Source of the DNA: Shewanella litoralis
GTDB taxonomy: Bacteria > Pseudomonadota > Gammaproteobacteria > Enterobacterales > Shewanellaceae
NCBI RefSeq assembly: GCF_009828585.1
Contig: NZ_WSRZ01000010.1
Coordinates: 62,001-126,000, forward strand
DNA: 64,000 nt
Direction of reading: 5' to 3'
The notes below the pieces were generated by a model, which did not search any database, was not told the origin of the DNA, and saw only the letters and a program-made list of their open reading frames with translations. Positions 8,457 to 18,537 of this stretch are shown here, in pieces (the first letter of the stretch is position 1; each line of letters opens with the position of its first letter). The position numbers and the translations under genes are program-made.

Positions 8457-11411
8457 ATGCTCAAAAGTAAACCCAGTGTATTAGCGTTAGCATTAGCTGC
8501 TGCAGGCATGAGCGTAATGTTCATTGCCACTGCCGCTTCTGCAAATGATGCTGAACAGGCAATTAAAGCCAATCCAACCCAGGAGTCAATCGAGGTCAAT
8601 GCCGCTGAAAAGCCAGAAGCACAGACAGGTATTTCAGTAGATGATAATCAAGAAATTGAGCGTATTTCGGTAAAAGGTTATAGCCGAAGCTTAATTGACT
8701 CGCTCAATTCAAAACGCTTTAGCGATACTGTATCTGAGCAACTCTCTGCCGACGATTTAGGTGCATTACCTGATGTGTCGATGGCTGATGCGCTGACGAG
8801 ATTACCCGGTATTTCTGCTGTGCGAACCGGTGGTCAAGCGGCAGAAATTAATATTCGCGGTATGTCTGGTGGCTTTGTCTTTTCAACGTTAAACGGCCGC
8901 GAACAGGTATCGACCAGTGGATCACGTAGTATTGAGTTTGACCAATATCCCTCTGAGCTAATCAGTTCCGCCGCTGTGTATAAATCGCCTAAAGCCTCGT
9001 TAATTGAGGGTGGAGTTGCAGGTACCGTTGAGCTACAAACCGTAAGTCCGTTGAGTATTGAGAAAGATCACAGCTTTATTGTTAATGCTCGTGGCATGCA
9101 CAACGACCGCGCCAGTGAAGTATTTGGCGCCGAAGAATACGGCAGTCGTTTGAGTTTTTCTTATCAGGGTAAATTTTTAGAAGATACCCTGGGCGTGGCG
9201 GTGGGTTACGCTCGTTTAGATCAACCCAGTGTCGCAACTCAATTTATTGGGCTTGCGTATAACGACGCTAAAGAGTTAGATGGGGTTGCCAATGACACCA
9301 ATGGTCCTGTCGATAATCCTGATTTTGAATACATCAGCGAAGGGTTTGAAATGCAACATCTGGGTGGTGTTGAAACTCGAAATGGTTACATGGGCGCGAT
9401 TGAATGGGCGCCGGTTGATAACTTTGTGCTTAAAGCTGATGCATTTATGTCGCGCTTTGACAGCGAATCGTTTGCACGTGGTTATCGAGTTAAATTAGGC
9501 GGGCGCAATGCCAGTGTCGCTAATCCAGTATTTGATGGCAACAGTGTCATTGGCGGCACGTTTAACCGTACCTCAAAAAGTTATACCCGCGTTGAAATCG
9601 TTAACGACGACAACCAGGACTTTGATGAAGTCAACAGCTTTGGTATTAATGCCGATTGGCAGGTCACCGATCGCTTAAACGTAAATGTGGATGTGTCATT
9701 ATCGTCTGCAAAAAGTGATTTTCGTAATGGTTTGCTCTGGTCAAATGTGGCGGTTGACGCCAATGCTGATACACCCATATTTGACGAAAACGTGTCAATT
9801 AGTTACCAATTGAATGGCTTAGACTTACCCGATATAGGCTTTAATCAGGCGGAGGCTTTTTCAGACATTAATCGCGTCATGGTAAGTAAATACGGTATTT
9901 ATCCTTTTGTAAATGAAGATGAAGTTAAAGCCTACCTCCTTGATTTTAAATACGATCTGGACACAGATTATATTTCGAGTGTTGAGTTTGGTGCTCGTTT
10001 TTCTGATCGTACCTACTCAAACGACCGCTCGGTATTTGAATACGGCAACGATGGCGCATTTTCTAAGTCAGAACCGCCACTGCAATTAACCGAAGACATG
10101 ACGACAGTGGTTGATTGGCAAGGGGACTTTAGTTATTTCCCATCGTATTTGGCCATTGATTTAGATGCCGCATTAAATGCCTGGTTCCCAGAGGGCATTC
10201 CGCAACCGGTGCAAACCTGGGGCAATGCTGACGGTGTTGTCGATCCTCAAGGGTACACCACGAATTACTCGTGGACTGTTTTACAAAGCGGTGAAGTGTA
10301 CGAAGAAGTGTTGGCCGCTTATGTGATGGCCAATATCAATAGCGAAATTGCAGGCATACCGGTAACCGGTAATGTGGGCGTGCGCATGGTGGATACCGAT
10401 CAATCTGCGACGATGTTGCAAAATGTTGAAGGAGACATCAATCTAGGGGCGCAAAATATTGCTGACAGCATCGGCATTATTAACCAAAATTATGTGCCAA
10501 CCGTTCAAGGAGTGAGTTACACCGACTACTTACCCTCAATTAACCTCAACTTCAAAGTGACTGACGACTCTCAAATCCGCGTTGCGGCAGCTAAAGTTAT
10601 GTCGCGTCCACCCATTAACCGTTTAGCCGGTGATATTAGTGCATCAGTATCAGACGATGGTGAAATTAACGGTTCGAGTACCAACAACCCTTTTTTAATG
10701 CCGTTTTACGCTGATCAATATGACTTATCTTATGAGTATTATTTTGATGAAGGCGCCTTCGTTGCCGCAGTGTTCTACAAAAATATTGACTCCTTTATCG
10801 ATACCATCGCCATTGAGAATTTTGACTTTGAAGGCAATGGTTTTAACGTGCCGGACTTTATTGTCGACGAAGACAGTGGCGAGCAAATTGAGACCACAAA
10901 TGGCACTTATACCACCGCAGTGAACAACGCCAAAGGCGGTTATATTCGTGGCCTTGAGCTTGCTTATACCCAAGTATTTGCCTCGTTACCCGATGCATGG
11001 TCTGGCTTAGGTTTTAACGCCAGTTATTCGTACACCGAATCGGAAGTGCAATCGATTACCAGTCTCGGTGGTGACACAACGACTCAAGATTTACCCGGTT
11101 TATCAAATAACGTGGTCAGCGCAACGCTATTTTATGCTTATGAAGGGTTCGAAACCCGTGTGAGTGCACGCTACCGCGATGAGTTTGTTTCTGAGCAAGT
11201 GGCGATTAACGAGCAAGTGGTTAATTTTGATGCCGAGACCGTTATCGACTATCAGGCTTCTTATCAAGTTAACGACGCGATAGGGGTGTTGTTCCAGGTG
11301 AATAACCTTACCGACGAACCGACCAAAAGCTACTTTGGCACGCAAAGCAAAACAGGCACATTGCAATACTTTGGCCGCGAATTCTATTTGGGGTTCACTT
11401 ATGCCATGTAA
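8457..11411 (+). CDS. TonB-dependent receptor, carbohydrate type
   Basis: 984 residues from ATG 8457; an in-frame ATG at 8439 lies before the ribosome site and is unlikely. A signal peptide (MLKSKPSVLALALAAAGMSV to about residue 29) is followed by a plug domain (about 65-190; ADALTRLPGISAVRTGGQAAEINIRGM) and a long 22-strand-type barrel ending in YLGFTYAM with a C-terminal aromatic pattern typical of outer-membrane barrels. The sequence style (ISVKGYSRSLIDSLNSKR, SADDLGALPDVSMADALTR) is that of the Xanthomonas/Caulobacter-type receptors that import oligosaccharides. The pullulanase gene follows 84 nt later without a terminator, so the substrate is most likely maltodextrin, imported with energy from TonB-ExbBD. 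Substrate is inferred from context. Confidence 0.9.
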   Translation: MLKSKPSVLALALAAAGMSVMFIATAASANDAEQAIKANPTQESIEVNAAEKPEAQTGISVDDNQEIERISVKGYSRSLIDSLNSKRFSDTVSEQLSADDLGALPDVSMADALTRLPGISAVRTGGQAAEINIRGMSGGFVFSTLNGREQVSTSGSRSIEFDQYPSELISSAAVYKSPKASLIEGGVAGTVELQTVSPLSIEKDHSFIVNARGMHNDRASEVFGAEEYGSRLSFSYQGKFLEDTLGVAVGYARLDQPSVATQFIGLAYNDAKELDGVANDTNGPVDNPDFEYISEGFEMQHLGGVETRNGYMGAIEWAPVDNFVLKADAFMSRFDSESFARGYRVKLGGRNASVANPVFDGNSVIGGTFNRTSKSYTRVEIVNDDNQDFDEVNSFGINADWQVTDRLNVNVDVSLSSAKSDFRNGLLWSNVAVDANADTPIFDENVSISYQLNGLDLPDIGFNQAEAFSDINRVMVSKYGIYPFVNEDEVKAYLLDFKYDLDTDYISSVEFGARFSDRTYSNDRSVFEYGNDGAFSKSEPPLQLTEDMTTVVDWQGDFSYFPSYLAIDLDAALNAWFPEGIPQPVQTWGNADGVVDPQGYTTNYSWTVLQSGEVYEEVLAAYVMANINSEIAGIPVTGNVGVRMVDTDQSATMLQNVEGDINLGAQNIADSIGIINQNYVPTVQGVSYTDYLPSINLNFKVTDDSQIRVAAAKVMSRPPINRLAGDISASVSDDGEINGSSTNNPFLMPFYADQYDLSYEYYFDEGAFVAAVFYKNIDSFIDTIAIENFDFEGNGFNVPDFIVDEDSGEQIETTNGTYTTAVNNAKGGYIRGLELAYTQVFASLPDAWSGLGFNASYSYTESEVQSITSLGGDTTTQDLPGLSNNVVSATLFYAYEGFETRVSARYRDEFVSEQVAINEQVVNFDAETVIDYQASYQVNDAIGVLFQVNNLTDEPTKSYFGTQSKTGTLQYFGREFYLGFTYAM

Positions 11412-11495
11412 TCAATATGCGGATTTACAACTCATAACAACAATTAAAAATCATTCGCTTGCCAACAGGCAAGATGCAAGAGGGAGAAGTCAGTC

Positions 11496-14400
11496 ATGAT
11501 GACCAAATCAACAATGTCTACGCTGAGTGTATTGGCACTGAGTATGACCGCACTAATGGGCTGTGGTGGTGATTCGTCTGCCCCAGGTGAAGTGTTACTG
11601 ACCTGTAATGTGCCTAATGTACCTAATGCAGCAGGGACAGAATGCGTCGCACCGCCGCCATTGAGTTGCCCGGCACCAAAGTTTCCAGACGTTAAAAACG
11701 AAAGCTGTATTGTGGGGTATAACCCAGACTTGCCGGTGCCAGTGGTATTGGCTGGGCCAAATCAAGCTGTATTGTATTACAACCGTATTAAAGACAAAGA
11801 CAACAGCAGCGCTAACCCAAATTATCCAGGTTACAAGTTACATACCTGGAACAACGATACCTGCGATGCTTATGCCCCTCCTTATGATTCAAGCGATTGG
11901 GCGAATGGCCATCCATTTGATGGTATCGATCCTAACTACGGCGCTTATTGGTTAATCAACCTAAAAGAAGGTTACAGCGACTGCGGTAACTTTATTATTC
12001 ATGTGGGCACCGAAGGCTCAGGCAAAGCATTAGGCGACAGTGACCTCGTCATGAATCTTAAGCCATTTGCCGATGATAGCGCCCCAGAAGCGCAGTTTAA
12101 TCGAGCAAACTTTACGATTCATGGCGAAAGTGATGTGTACGATTACCCTATTTTAGAGGTGGGCTTTTCAATCGACGGTGCCAGTGCGCATTGGTTAGAT
12201 AAGCAAACTCTGGTATGGAATGAACCCACAGACGGCATCGCCAAGTTTGTATTGCATCATTCTGCCACAGCAGGCATTGAGGCTGATAACGATGGCAACA
12301 TCAATGGTGCGCAAATTGAATTAACCGAAACCGAGCTCAACGACAATCTAAAAGCCCTGGTGCCACATCTTGCCAGCTGGCCTGCTTACCAGATTGATTT
12401 AAGTACCGAGCAAGCCAAAACAATGGCTAAAGAGCAGTTAGTGCTGGTGGCCTATGACAGTGACAATAAACCGGTTGCTGCAACCTATGTGCAAGCGGCA
12501 AAAGTGTTAGATGACTTATACACAACAGCCGACAATGACGCCGATGAAGCAGATTTAGGTGTGATTTTCGATGGCAGTAACATCAATGTCAATGTGTGGG
12601 CGCCAACGGCTTTGTCGGTTAATCTAAAAGTGTTTGATGCCACTAAAAAACTCATTAATACCCACGCGATGACCGAAAATACCACGACAGGGATTTGGTT
12701 CTACCAAGGCGCCATGAGCTTAGACCGTCAATATTATCGTTATGAGGTGAAGGTGTATCACCCATTATCGAAAAAAATCGAAACCCTAGAAACCACCGAC
12801 CCATACTCGCTAAATGTGTCAACTAATGGCCGTTACAGCCAGTTTATCAACCTAAGCGATGACGACCTTAAACCAAGTGGTTGGGATGGTCATGATATTC
12901 CGACCGTCGACACTCCAGAAGATATTGTGATTTACGAAGGTCATGTGCGAGATTTCAGTGCTAGAGACCAAAGTACTTCAGCGGCCAACCGGGGTAAATA
13001 CCTGGCTTTTACTGAGCTAGACAGCGCACCCGTTAACCATTTACGCCAACTGGCTGAAACTGGTGTGACCCATTTCCATGTGTTACCGACAACCGACATC
13101 GCAACGATTGACGAAGATGTCAGTAAGCGTATTGAGATAACCGATACCTTAGGCAAGCTATGCAGCAAAATTAGCGATGCAGCCAACGCCTGTAAAACCC
13201 AAGACAAAGCCGCCACGATTGAGTCGGTGTTAAGTGACTTTTTGCCAGGTTCTGCCGACGCACAAGATCTTGTTGGTGCATTGCGCAGTTATGATGGTTT
13301 TAACTGGGGCTACGATCCACATCACTTTATTGCGCCAGAGGGCAGTTATGCCTCAAGCCCTGAAGGTGTGGCAAGGGTGAAAGAGTTACGTGCCATGAAC
13401 CAGGCCTTGCACGAAATTGGCCTACGAGTGGTATTAGATGTGGTTTATAACCACACCAGTGCCTCAGGGTTATGGGACAATGCTGTATTTGACAAAGTAG
13501 TACCAGGTTATTACCACAGATATAACGAAATCAGCGGTAAAATCGAAACCTCAACGTGCTGCGACAATACGGCCACAGAACATAAAATGATGAACAAGTT
13601 TGTTACCGATTCGATGGTGATTTTAGCCAAAGAGTATGGTTATGACGGGTTCCGTTTTGATGTGATGGGACACATGCCTAAAAGCAGTATTTTAGAGGCC
13701 CGTGCAGCCGTGCAAGCGGTTGACCCTGACAACTACTTTTACGGCGAAGGTTGGAACTTTGGTGAAGTGGCCGACAATCGGTTATTTGAGCAAGCTGTAC
13801 AGGCCAATATGGCCGGTAGCGAAGTGGGTACCTTTAACGACCGTATTCGAGAAGCCGTCCGAGGCGGGGCATTATTTGCCACCGACATCAAAGATGACTA
13901 CCTGCGCGATCAAGACACCTTACGGTTGTCGATGGCGGGTAACTTACAACAATACGTTTTAAAAGACTTTAACGGTAACTCAGCCAAAGGCAGCAGCTTT
14001 AGCTGGAACAGCCAACCAACCGCATATGCGTTAGACCCAGCAGACAGCATTAATTATGTGTCTAAGCACGATAACGAAACGTTATGGGATATTTTACAAT
14101 ATAAACATGATGTTGGTTTGTCACTTGAACATCGTGTGCGTGTGCAAAATATTGCTGCGACCATTCCATTAATGAGCCAGGGCATTGTGTTTTTACAAAT
14201 GGGTGGCGATTTACTGCGCTCAAAATCAATGGATCGTAATACCTATGATGCTGGCGATTGGTTTAACTGGGTAGATTTTACTAAAACCAGCAATAACTGG
14301 AACGTTGGCCTGCCGCTAGCACAAGATAATGAAAGTAAATGGACGGTCATCAGTGGTATATCGGCTAACCCTAATGCTGCGGCGTCAATGTCAGAGATAG

Positions 14401-15833
14401 AATTTGCGTCAGCAGTATTTAACGAGTTTTTGGCCATTCGCCATGCCAGTAAGCTATTTCGGTTAACCACAGCTCAAGACATTATCGATCGTGTTGGTTT
14501 TCACAATATTGGTAAAAACCAGCAGCAAGGCGTGATCGTCATGAGTATCGACGATGGCCAAGGCGTAACGGATATAGACCCAAGCGTTGATGCCATGGTG
14601 GTGATGGTGAACGGCAGTAATGAAGCCAAATCGCACACTATTGCAACCGCTGCAGGTTTTAGTTTACATGCAATACAACAAGGATCGGTAGACAATGCTG
14701 TGCAAAATGCCAGTTTTAGTCAAGGCGATGGCGAGGGCACCTTTACTGTACCGCCTTATACCACGGCGGTATTTGTTAAAATACAAGGTGATGAACAAGG
14801 CGAAGGTTTACAAGCCAATGCCACGGCTGGCGCACCAGATGTAGTGCCATTTGGCAGCACAGAAGTGTTTGTGCGCGGCGATATGAACGGCTGGGGCGAA
14901 GTGGATAAATTGACCTATGTCGGTAATGGTGAATACCGTCTTGCTATTTCGCTCACCGCCAATAGCTATAACTTTAAAATTGCCTCAGCCGATTGGAGTA
15001 CCGTTGACTTTGGCGCGTTATCGAGTGATGTTGCCGTTGTTGAAGAAAACATTGCAGAATTGCTGCTAGCAAAAGGGGCGAATATGACCTTTACCGCCAG
15101 CCGTGATGCAACGTATGTGTTCTCGCTCAATGTTGCTGATAAAGCAAACCCGGTATTGTCTGTGTATAACGAAGAGCCGTTTGTCGATACACCGGTATTT
15201 TTGCGCGGTGACATGAATGGCTGGTCTACCGACAACGAAATGGTTTATCTCGGTGGTAGCTTGTATCGTGCTGAAATCATGGTTACCGCAGGCACTAAAG
15301 GCTTTAAAGTCGCCTCAAGTGACTGGGACACCGTGGATTACGGCAGTGCAGATGCCAATGGGGCTATTCAACTTGGCATTGAGAAAGTGCTTGCGGTAAA
15401 AGGTGGCAACTTAAGTGTCACAATAGACACTGATGCAATGTACAGTTTTACCTTCGACATGAGTAATCGCAGCGAGCCGGTGTTAACCATCAACAAAACA
15501 GAGATGTTTGCCGGCAATACCGTGTTTATCCGTGGCGGCATGAATGGCTGGGGAGAAGTGGATACCTTAGCTTATCAAGGGTCATCTGTTTATCACGTTG
15601 ATATTGCATTAGCTGCAGGAGACAATGAGTTTAAAATTGCAACGGCAGATTGGTCTACCATCGACTTTGGCGCCATAGCCGGTGATGAGGTCGTAGTACA
15701 AGGCATGTTAAAAACCTTAACAAAAAAAGGCGCTAACATGCATTTTGATGCGCCAAGTGCCGGTACCTATCGCTTTAGGGTAACGGGTCCGAATGCGGAG
15801 TCACCAACGTTAATGGTCACTAAGCTAAACTAG
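11496..15833 (+). CDS. pulA: Pullulanase-type GH13 lipoprotein with three C-terminal repeat modules
   Basis: 1445 residues. The start has GAGGGAG upstream; ALMGC near residue 23 is a lipobox, so the enzyme is probably anchored at the outer membrane or surface. After an N-terminal Cys/Pro linker come carbohydrate-binding and CBM48-like domains (VNVWAPTALSVNLKVFD) and the catalytic GH13 barrel. All four conserved regions are visible: DVVYNHT (about 647), GFRFDVMGH (nucleophile Asp, about 720), GEGWNFGE (acid/base Glu, about 750) and SKHDNETLWD (about 855). It hydrolyses alpha-1,6 branches in pullulan/starch. The end carries three tandem modules of about 105 residues (from about 1121, 1230 and 1340), each starting with a form of VFxRGxMNGW, probably starch-binding. 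It forms a unit with the upstream TonB receptor: surface debranching, then import. Confidence 0.93.
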   Translation: MMTKSTMSTLSVLALSMTALMGCGGDSSAPGEVLLTCNVPNVPNAAGTECVAPPPLSCPAPKFPDVKNESCIVGYNPDLPVPVVLAGPNQAVLYYNRIKDKDNSSANPNYPGYKLHTWNNDTCDAYAPPYDSSDWANGHPFDGIDPNYGAYWLINLKEGYSDCGNFIIHVGTEGSGKALGDSDLVMNLKPFADDSAPEAQFNRANFTIHGESDVYDYPILEVGFSIDGASAHWLDKQTLVWNEPTDGIAKFVLHHSATAGIEADNDGNINGAQIELTETELNDNLKALVPHLASWPAYQIDLSTEQAKTMAKEQLVLVAYDSDNKPVAATYVQAAKVLDDLYTTADNDADEADLGVIFDGSNINVNVWAPTALSVNLKVFDATKKLINTHAMTENTTTGIWFYQGAMSLDRQYYRYEVKVYHPLSKKIETLETTDPYSLNVSTNGRYSQFINLSDDDLKPSGWDGHDIPTVDTPEDIVIYEGHVRDFSARDQSTSAANRGKYLAFTELDSAPVNHLRQLAETGVTHFHVLPTTDIATIDEDVSKRIEITDTLGKLCSKISDAANACKTQDKAATIESVLSDFLPGSADAQDLVGALRSYDGFNWGYDPHHFIAPEGSYASSPEGVARVKELRAMNQALHEIGLRVVLDVVYNHTSASGLWDNAVFDKVVPGYYHRYNEISGKIETSTCCDNTATEHKMMNKFVTDSMVILAKEYGYDGFRFDVMGHMPKSSILEARAAVQAVDPDNYFYGEGWNFGEVADNRLFEQAVQANMAGSEVGTFNDRIREAVRGGALFATDIKDDYLRDQDTLRLSMAGNLQQYVLKDFNGNSAKGSSFSWNSQPTAYALDPADSINYVSKHDNETLWDILQYKHDVGLSLEHRVRVQNIAATIPLMSQGIVFLQMGGDLLRSKSMDRNTYDAGDWFNWVDFTKTSNNWNVGLPLAQDNESKWTVISGISANPNAAASMSEIEFASAVFNEFLAIRHASKLFRLTTAQDIIDRVGFHNIGKNQQQGVIVMSIDDGQGVTDIDPSVDAMVVMVNGSNEAKSHTIATAAGFSLHAIQQGSVDNAVQNASFSQGDGEGTFTVPPYTTAVFVKIQGDEQGEGLQANATAGAPDVVPFGSTEVFVRGDMNGWGEVDKLTYVGNGEYRLAISLTANSYNFKIASADWSTVDFGALSSDVAVVEENIAELLLAKGANMTFTASRDATYVFSLNVADKANPVLSVYNEEPFVDTPVFLRGDMNGWSTDNEMVYLGGSLYRAEIMVTAGTKGFKVASSDWDTVDYGSADANGAIQLGIEKVLAVKGGNLSVTIDTDAMYSFTFDMSNRSEPVLTINKTEMFAGNTVFIRGGMNGWGEVDTLAYQGSSVYHVDIALAAGDNEFKIATADWSTIDFGAIAGDEVVVQGMLKTLTKKGANMHFDAPSAGTYRFRVTGPNAESPTLMVTKLN

Positions 15834-15883
15834 GTGTTGACTACGTAACGCTTAAGCACGTGCTATTTTAGTGCTCAAATACA

Positions 15884-15913
15884 CAAAACCCAGCTCATGC
15901 TGGGTTTTGTTTT
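15884..15913. terminator. Terminator between pullulanase and DsbA-family genes
   Basis: Perfect stem CAAAACCCAGC / GCTGGGTTTTG with TCAT loop and T-run. It sits between convergent genes and has A/T tracts on both sides, so it can act in both directions. Confidence 0.9.
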
Positions 15914-15945
15914 ATTCATTTTTGCGCAGCGCGCAATGGTATAAG

Positions 15946-16596
15946 TTATGCCGCGTCTGTGGTGAGCTTAGTGATTAACTCTGCGATGGTAGCGGGTTCT
16001 TGCGCGCCAGAGACTAAATATTGCTGATTAAATACGATGGCGGGTACGGCCTGAATACCACGACTTATCCATAATTGCTCTTCTTCTTTTACTGCTTTTT
16101 CATAACGTTTGTCGGTTAATACCGCGCGTGCTTCAACTGCATCTAACCCCACGCTGGTGGCAGCTTCAACTAACACGTCAATATCATCTGGGTTTTTCTG
16201 CTCGGTAAAGTAGCTGGTGAACAACGCCAGTTTCAGCTCAGTTTGTTTACCAGACTCAGCAGCCCAATACAGTAGCTGGTGTGCGAGAAGGGTGTTATAG
16301 ATACGCGATGAGTCTGAAAAATTAAATTTAAAACCTAAATCGGCACCCATTTGAGTGAGCTGTTGTCTGTTTTGTGCACTTTGCTCTGGCGTTGAACCGT
16401 ATTTTTCGGCAATGTGTTCGCCTAAATGTTGACCCTCTGGCCCCATTGCAGGATTAAGTTCAAATGGGTGCCATTGTAGTGAGACATCGAGGTCATCAAA
16501 TTGGCTTAGTGCTTGTTCAAGACGGCGATAACCGACAATGCACCATGGGCACATTACGTCTGAAACGATATCAATTTGGAGTGGTTTTGTTGCCAT
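15946..16596 (-). CDS. DsbA-family oxidoreductase (FrnE-like)
   Basis: 216 residues, no signal peptide, so cytoplasmic. A thioredoxin-fold start (IDIVSDVMCPWCIVGYRRLEQAL) carries the CPWC motif (Cys16, Cys19). The helical insertion is followed by the C-terminal GIQAVPAIVFNQQYLVSGAQ with the cis-Pro loop (VPAI) and the SGAQ signature of FrnE/YwbO-type proteins. The family resembles 2-hydroxychromene-2-carboxylate isomerases and FrnE disulfide isomerases; the CxxC makes a redox role more likely. The gene stands alone and converges on the pullulanase gene. Confidence 0.85.
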   Translation of the reverse strand: MATKPLQIDIVSDVMCPWCIVGYRRLEQALSQFDDLDVSLQWHPFELNPAMGPEGQHLGEHIAEKYGSTPEQSAQNRQQLTQMGADLGFKFNFSDSSRIYNTLLAHQLLYWAAESGKQTELKLALFTSYFTEQKNPDDIDVLVEAATSVGLDAVEARAVLTDKRYEKAVKEEEQLWISRGIQAVPAIVFNQQYLVSGAQEPATIAELITKLTTDAA

Positions 16597-17013
16597 GGTC
16601 GTTCCTATTAATGATTAATTCGGCTTAATTTTGCTAAACCTAAAAAATAAAAATTGCTATATTTGCTTATAAATTAACTGCTTTTAGCGGTTAATTGATG
16701 GGTTTATCACCATTTGTATAAACAACACAAAAGTTGCACCCAATGGCGCTAAAAATGTGTCTATACTTAAACAGTAATCTGATGTTTAATCAATGTAGGG
16801 GTTAGGTCTATTTGATATAGCCCATGCAAGTTGGTTTTAACAATATTGGTCTTGATGCACACATCACATGATCAAATTAACCACTTGTGATATTGCCCAC
16901 ATGCCCCATGTCTAATTATGTAAGCATGCATTTGTACAACGATGTTATTTATGTCAGCATGCATTTGTACCACGCGATATATTTGGCAAGTAAAATTCTG
17001 TTAAGGACAATCT
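16597..17013 (+). promoter_or_regulatory. Upstream region of hpf with a 24-bp direct repeat
   Basis: A 417-bp AT-rich gap between divergent genes. Two copies of a 24-bp sequence lie at 16918-16941 and 16951-16974 (33-bp period), both containing AGCATGCATTTGTAC and differing at two positions. The second copy ends 39 bp before the hpf start codon. The core GCATGC and TTGTAC parts are self-complementary. The spacing of about three helical turns suits a repeated protein-binding site, but no known regulator is recognised. AAGGA at about 17003-17007 is the hpf ribosome site. Confidence 0.5.
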
Positions 17014-17370
17014 ATGAAAATAAATCTTTCTGGTCACCATGTTGATGTTACTGATACTGTCAAACAACACGTAGAAGAAAAATTCGCTAAAATAGCTAGC
17101 CATTTCCCAACGCTTATTTCGCTAGATATCATCATCGCCAAAGAACACGGTGAATTTGATGTTGAAATTCGAACCAACTATGAAGGAACTCGAATTGCTG
17201 CCAAAGGTAACAACGCAGTAATGTATCCAGCCATTACCAGCGCTGCTAAAAAATTAGATGCTGCTCTGAAACACCGTAAAGGCCAACTTAAAGCAGATTT
17301 ACATGAAAAGCCGGATGTCACGGCGCCTGAAATCGCTTATGAAAAAGTACAAGAGATGGATCTTCGTTAA
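17014..17370 (+). CDS. hpf: Ribosome hibernation-promoting factor HPF/RaiA family
   Basis: 118 residues, slightly longer than E. coli HPF (95) and near RaiA (113). It begins MKINLSGHHVDVTDTVKQHV with the conserved beta-alpha-beta-beta-beta-alpha S30AE fold: EEKFAKIASHFP, DIIIAKEHGEFDVEI, and the basic helix AAKKLDAALKHRKGQLKADLHE that contacts 16S rRNA. It binds the 30S decoding centre in slow growth and promotes inactive 100S (or 70S) ribosomes. It has its own upstream region with a direct repeat and its own terminator, so it is expressed alone. It is not next to rpoN here, as in many enterobacteria, which suggests this may be the stand-alone RaiA-type paralogue. Confidence 0.92.
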   Translation: MKINLSGHHVDVTDTVKQHVEEKFAKIASHFPTLISLDIIIAKEHGEFDVEIRTNYEGTRIAAKGNNAVMYPAITSAAKKLDAALKHRKGQLKADLHEKPDVTAPEIAYEKVQEMDLR

Positions 17371-17387
17371 TCCATTGGTTCACTAAC

Positions 17388-17417
17388 AAAAAACGCAGCT
17401 CAAGGGCTGCGTTTTTT
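17388..17417. terminator. Terminator between hpf and the YebC-family gene
   Basis: Stem AAAAACGCAGC / GCTGCGTTTTT with a 6-nt loop and T-run. It serves hpf and, read backwards, the convergent gene at 17435. Confidence 0.9.
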
Positions 17418-17434
17418 ATTTCAGTGATTAATAT

Positions 17435-18160
17435 TTATTCTTCGTCGCTAAACTCTGCATTGTGGTACACGTTTTGTACATCATCACAATCATCAAGAGC
17501 AGCTAAAAACTTTTCAAAGTTTTCCACATCTTCGCCTGTTAGCTCTGTCATCGTTTGTGGCACAAATGCTAAGTTTTCAACCTTAAAGTCAATCTCTGGG
17601 AAAGCTTCTGTTAAGGCGGTACGCGCATTGTTAAACTCAGATACCGGGGCAAAAACACTGATGATGCCATCTTCTAGCTCAACGTCAGTTACATCAACAT
17701 CAGCCATCATAAGTAACTCAAGAATGGCTTCATCGTCTTCGCCTTCGAACACAAATACAGCCTGATGTTCGAACATATGGCCAACTGTACCAGGGCTACC
17801 CAATTTGGCATCATTTTTAACAAAAGCCTGACGAACCTGAGTAAAAGTACGATTACCGTTGTCGGTTAGACAGTCAACAATGACCATACAGCCACCAGGA
17901 CCAAAACCTTCATAACGAGCAGTATCATAATCTTCACCGCCACCACCACGCGCTTTTTCAATAGCACGTTCAATAACGTGGGCGGGTACTTGGTCTTTTT
18001 TCGCACGGGCAATTAAGCTTCGCAGTGCTAGGTTACCGTCGGGGTCAACACCACCTTTGGCGCAAATATAAATCTCTTTGCCGTAACGTGAGTAAATTCG
18101 TGTCTTTTGGCCAGCGGTTTTCGCCATGGACTCTTTTTTATTTTGATATGCTCTGCCCAT
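17435..18160 (-). CDS. YebC/PmpR-family protein (YeeN type)
   Basis: 241 residues. It begins [21 protein letters not shown] and contains the family hallmarks [48 protein letters not shown] and a very acidic end ([22 protein letters not shown]). The start and acidic tail match the YeeN branch rather than YebC itself (which begins MAGHSKWANI). Family members bind DNA as regulators, and more recently have been linked to relief of ribosome stalling at proline stretches; which applies here is unknown. The protein is cytoplasmic. The gene stands alone and is flanked upstream by a MITE-like repeat. Confidence 0.9.
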   Translation of the reverse strand: MGRAYQNKKESMAKTAGQKTRIYSRYGKEIYICAKGGVDPDGNLALRSLIARAKKDQVPAHVIERAIEKARGGGGEDYDTARYEGFGPGGCMVIVDCLTDNGNRTFTQVRQAFVKNDAKLGSPGTVGHMFEHQAVFVFEGEDDEAILELLMMADVDVTDVELEDGIISVFAPVSEFNNARTALTEAFPEIDFKVENLAFVPQTMTELTGEDVENFEKFLAALDDCDDVQNVYHNAEFSDEE

Positions 18161-18258
18161 CTTAATCTCGTTTTATAAATGTTTAAGGCTAAAAATTGTC
18201 ATCGATTCTAGCAGGAATAATGGGTGCTGTTTAGGTGCAGGTTCTAAATTTTGTATAA

Positions 18259-18537
18259 TATACCCAAACAACCCGAAGATGCTCGACTTCAGCAAGAATT
18301 TACACGCGTTTAGGCAAGGCATTGATTGCGGGTAATGGTCGTTCCCTTTCCAAAATCAGCTAAATTAACAACATCCGCAGCATAAACGCGTGTAAAACTT
18401 GCCCTTTGGGAGTTTCACCGTGTTCCCAGTACGTTGTTGCGTCAATTTATAAGGTGCCTACATTACCGCATTAACGCGCCTAGTATTGAAAACACGGTGA
18501 AGCTCTGAAACACGTATCTTCAAGTTGATTGGGTATA
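18259..18537. repeat. MITE-like repeat family 1, copy 2 (279 bp)
   Basis: Same orientation, same length and nearly the same sequence as 7761-8039. Terminal inverted repeats start TATACCCAAACAACCCGAAG and end CTTCAAGTTGATTGGGTATA. Differences from copy 1 are scattered single bases, so both copies arose from one parent without rearrangement. Confidence 0.82.
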
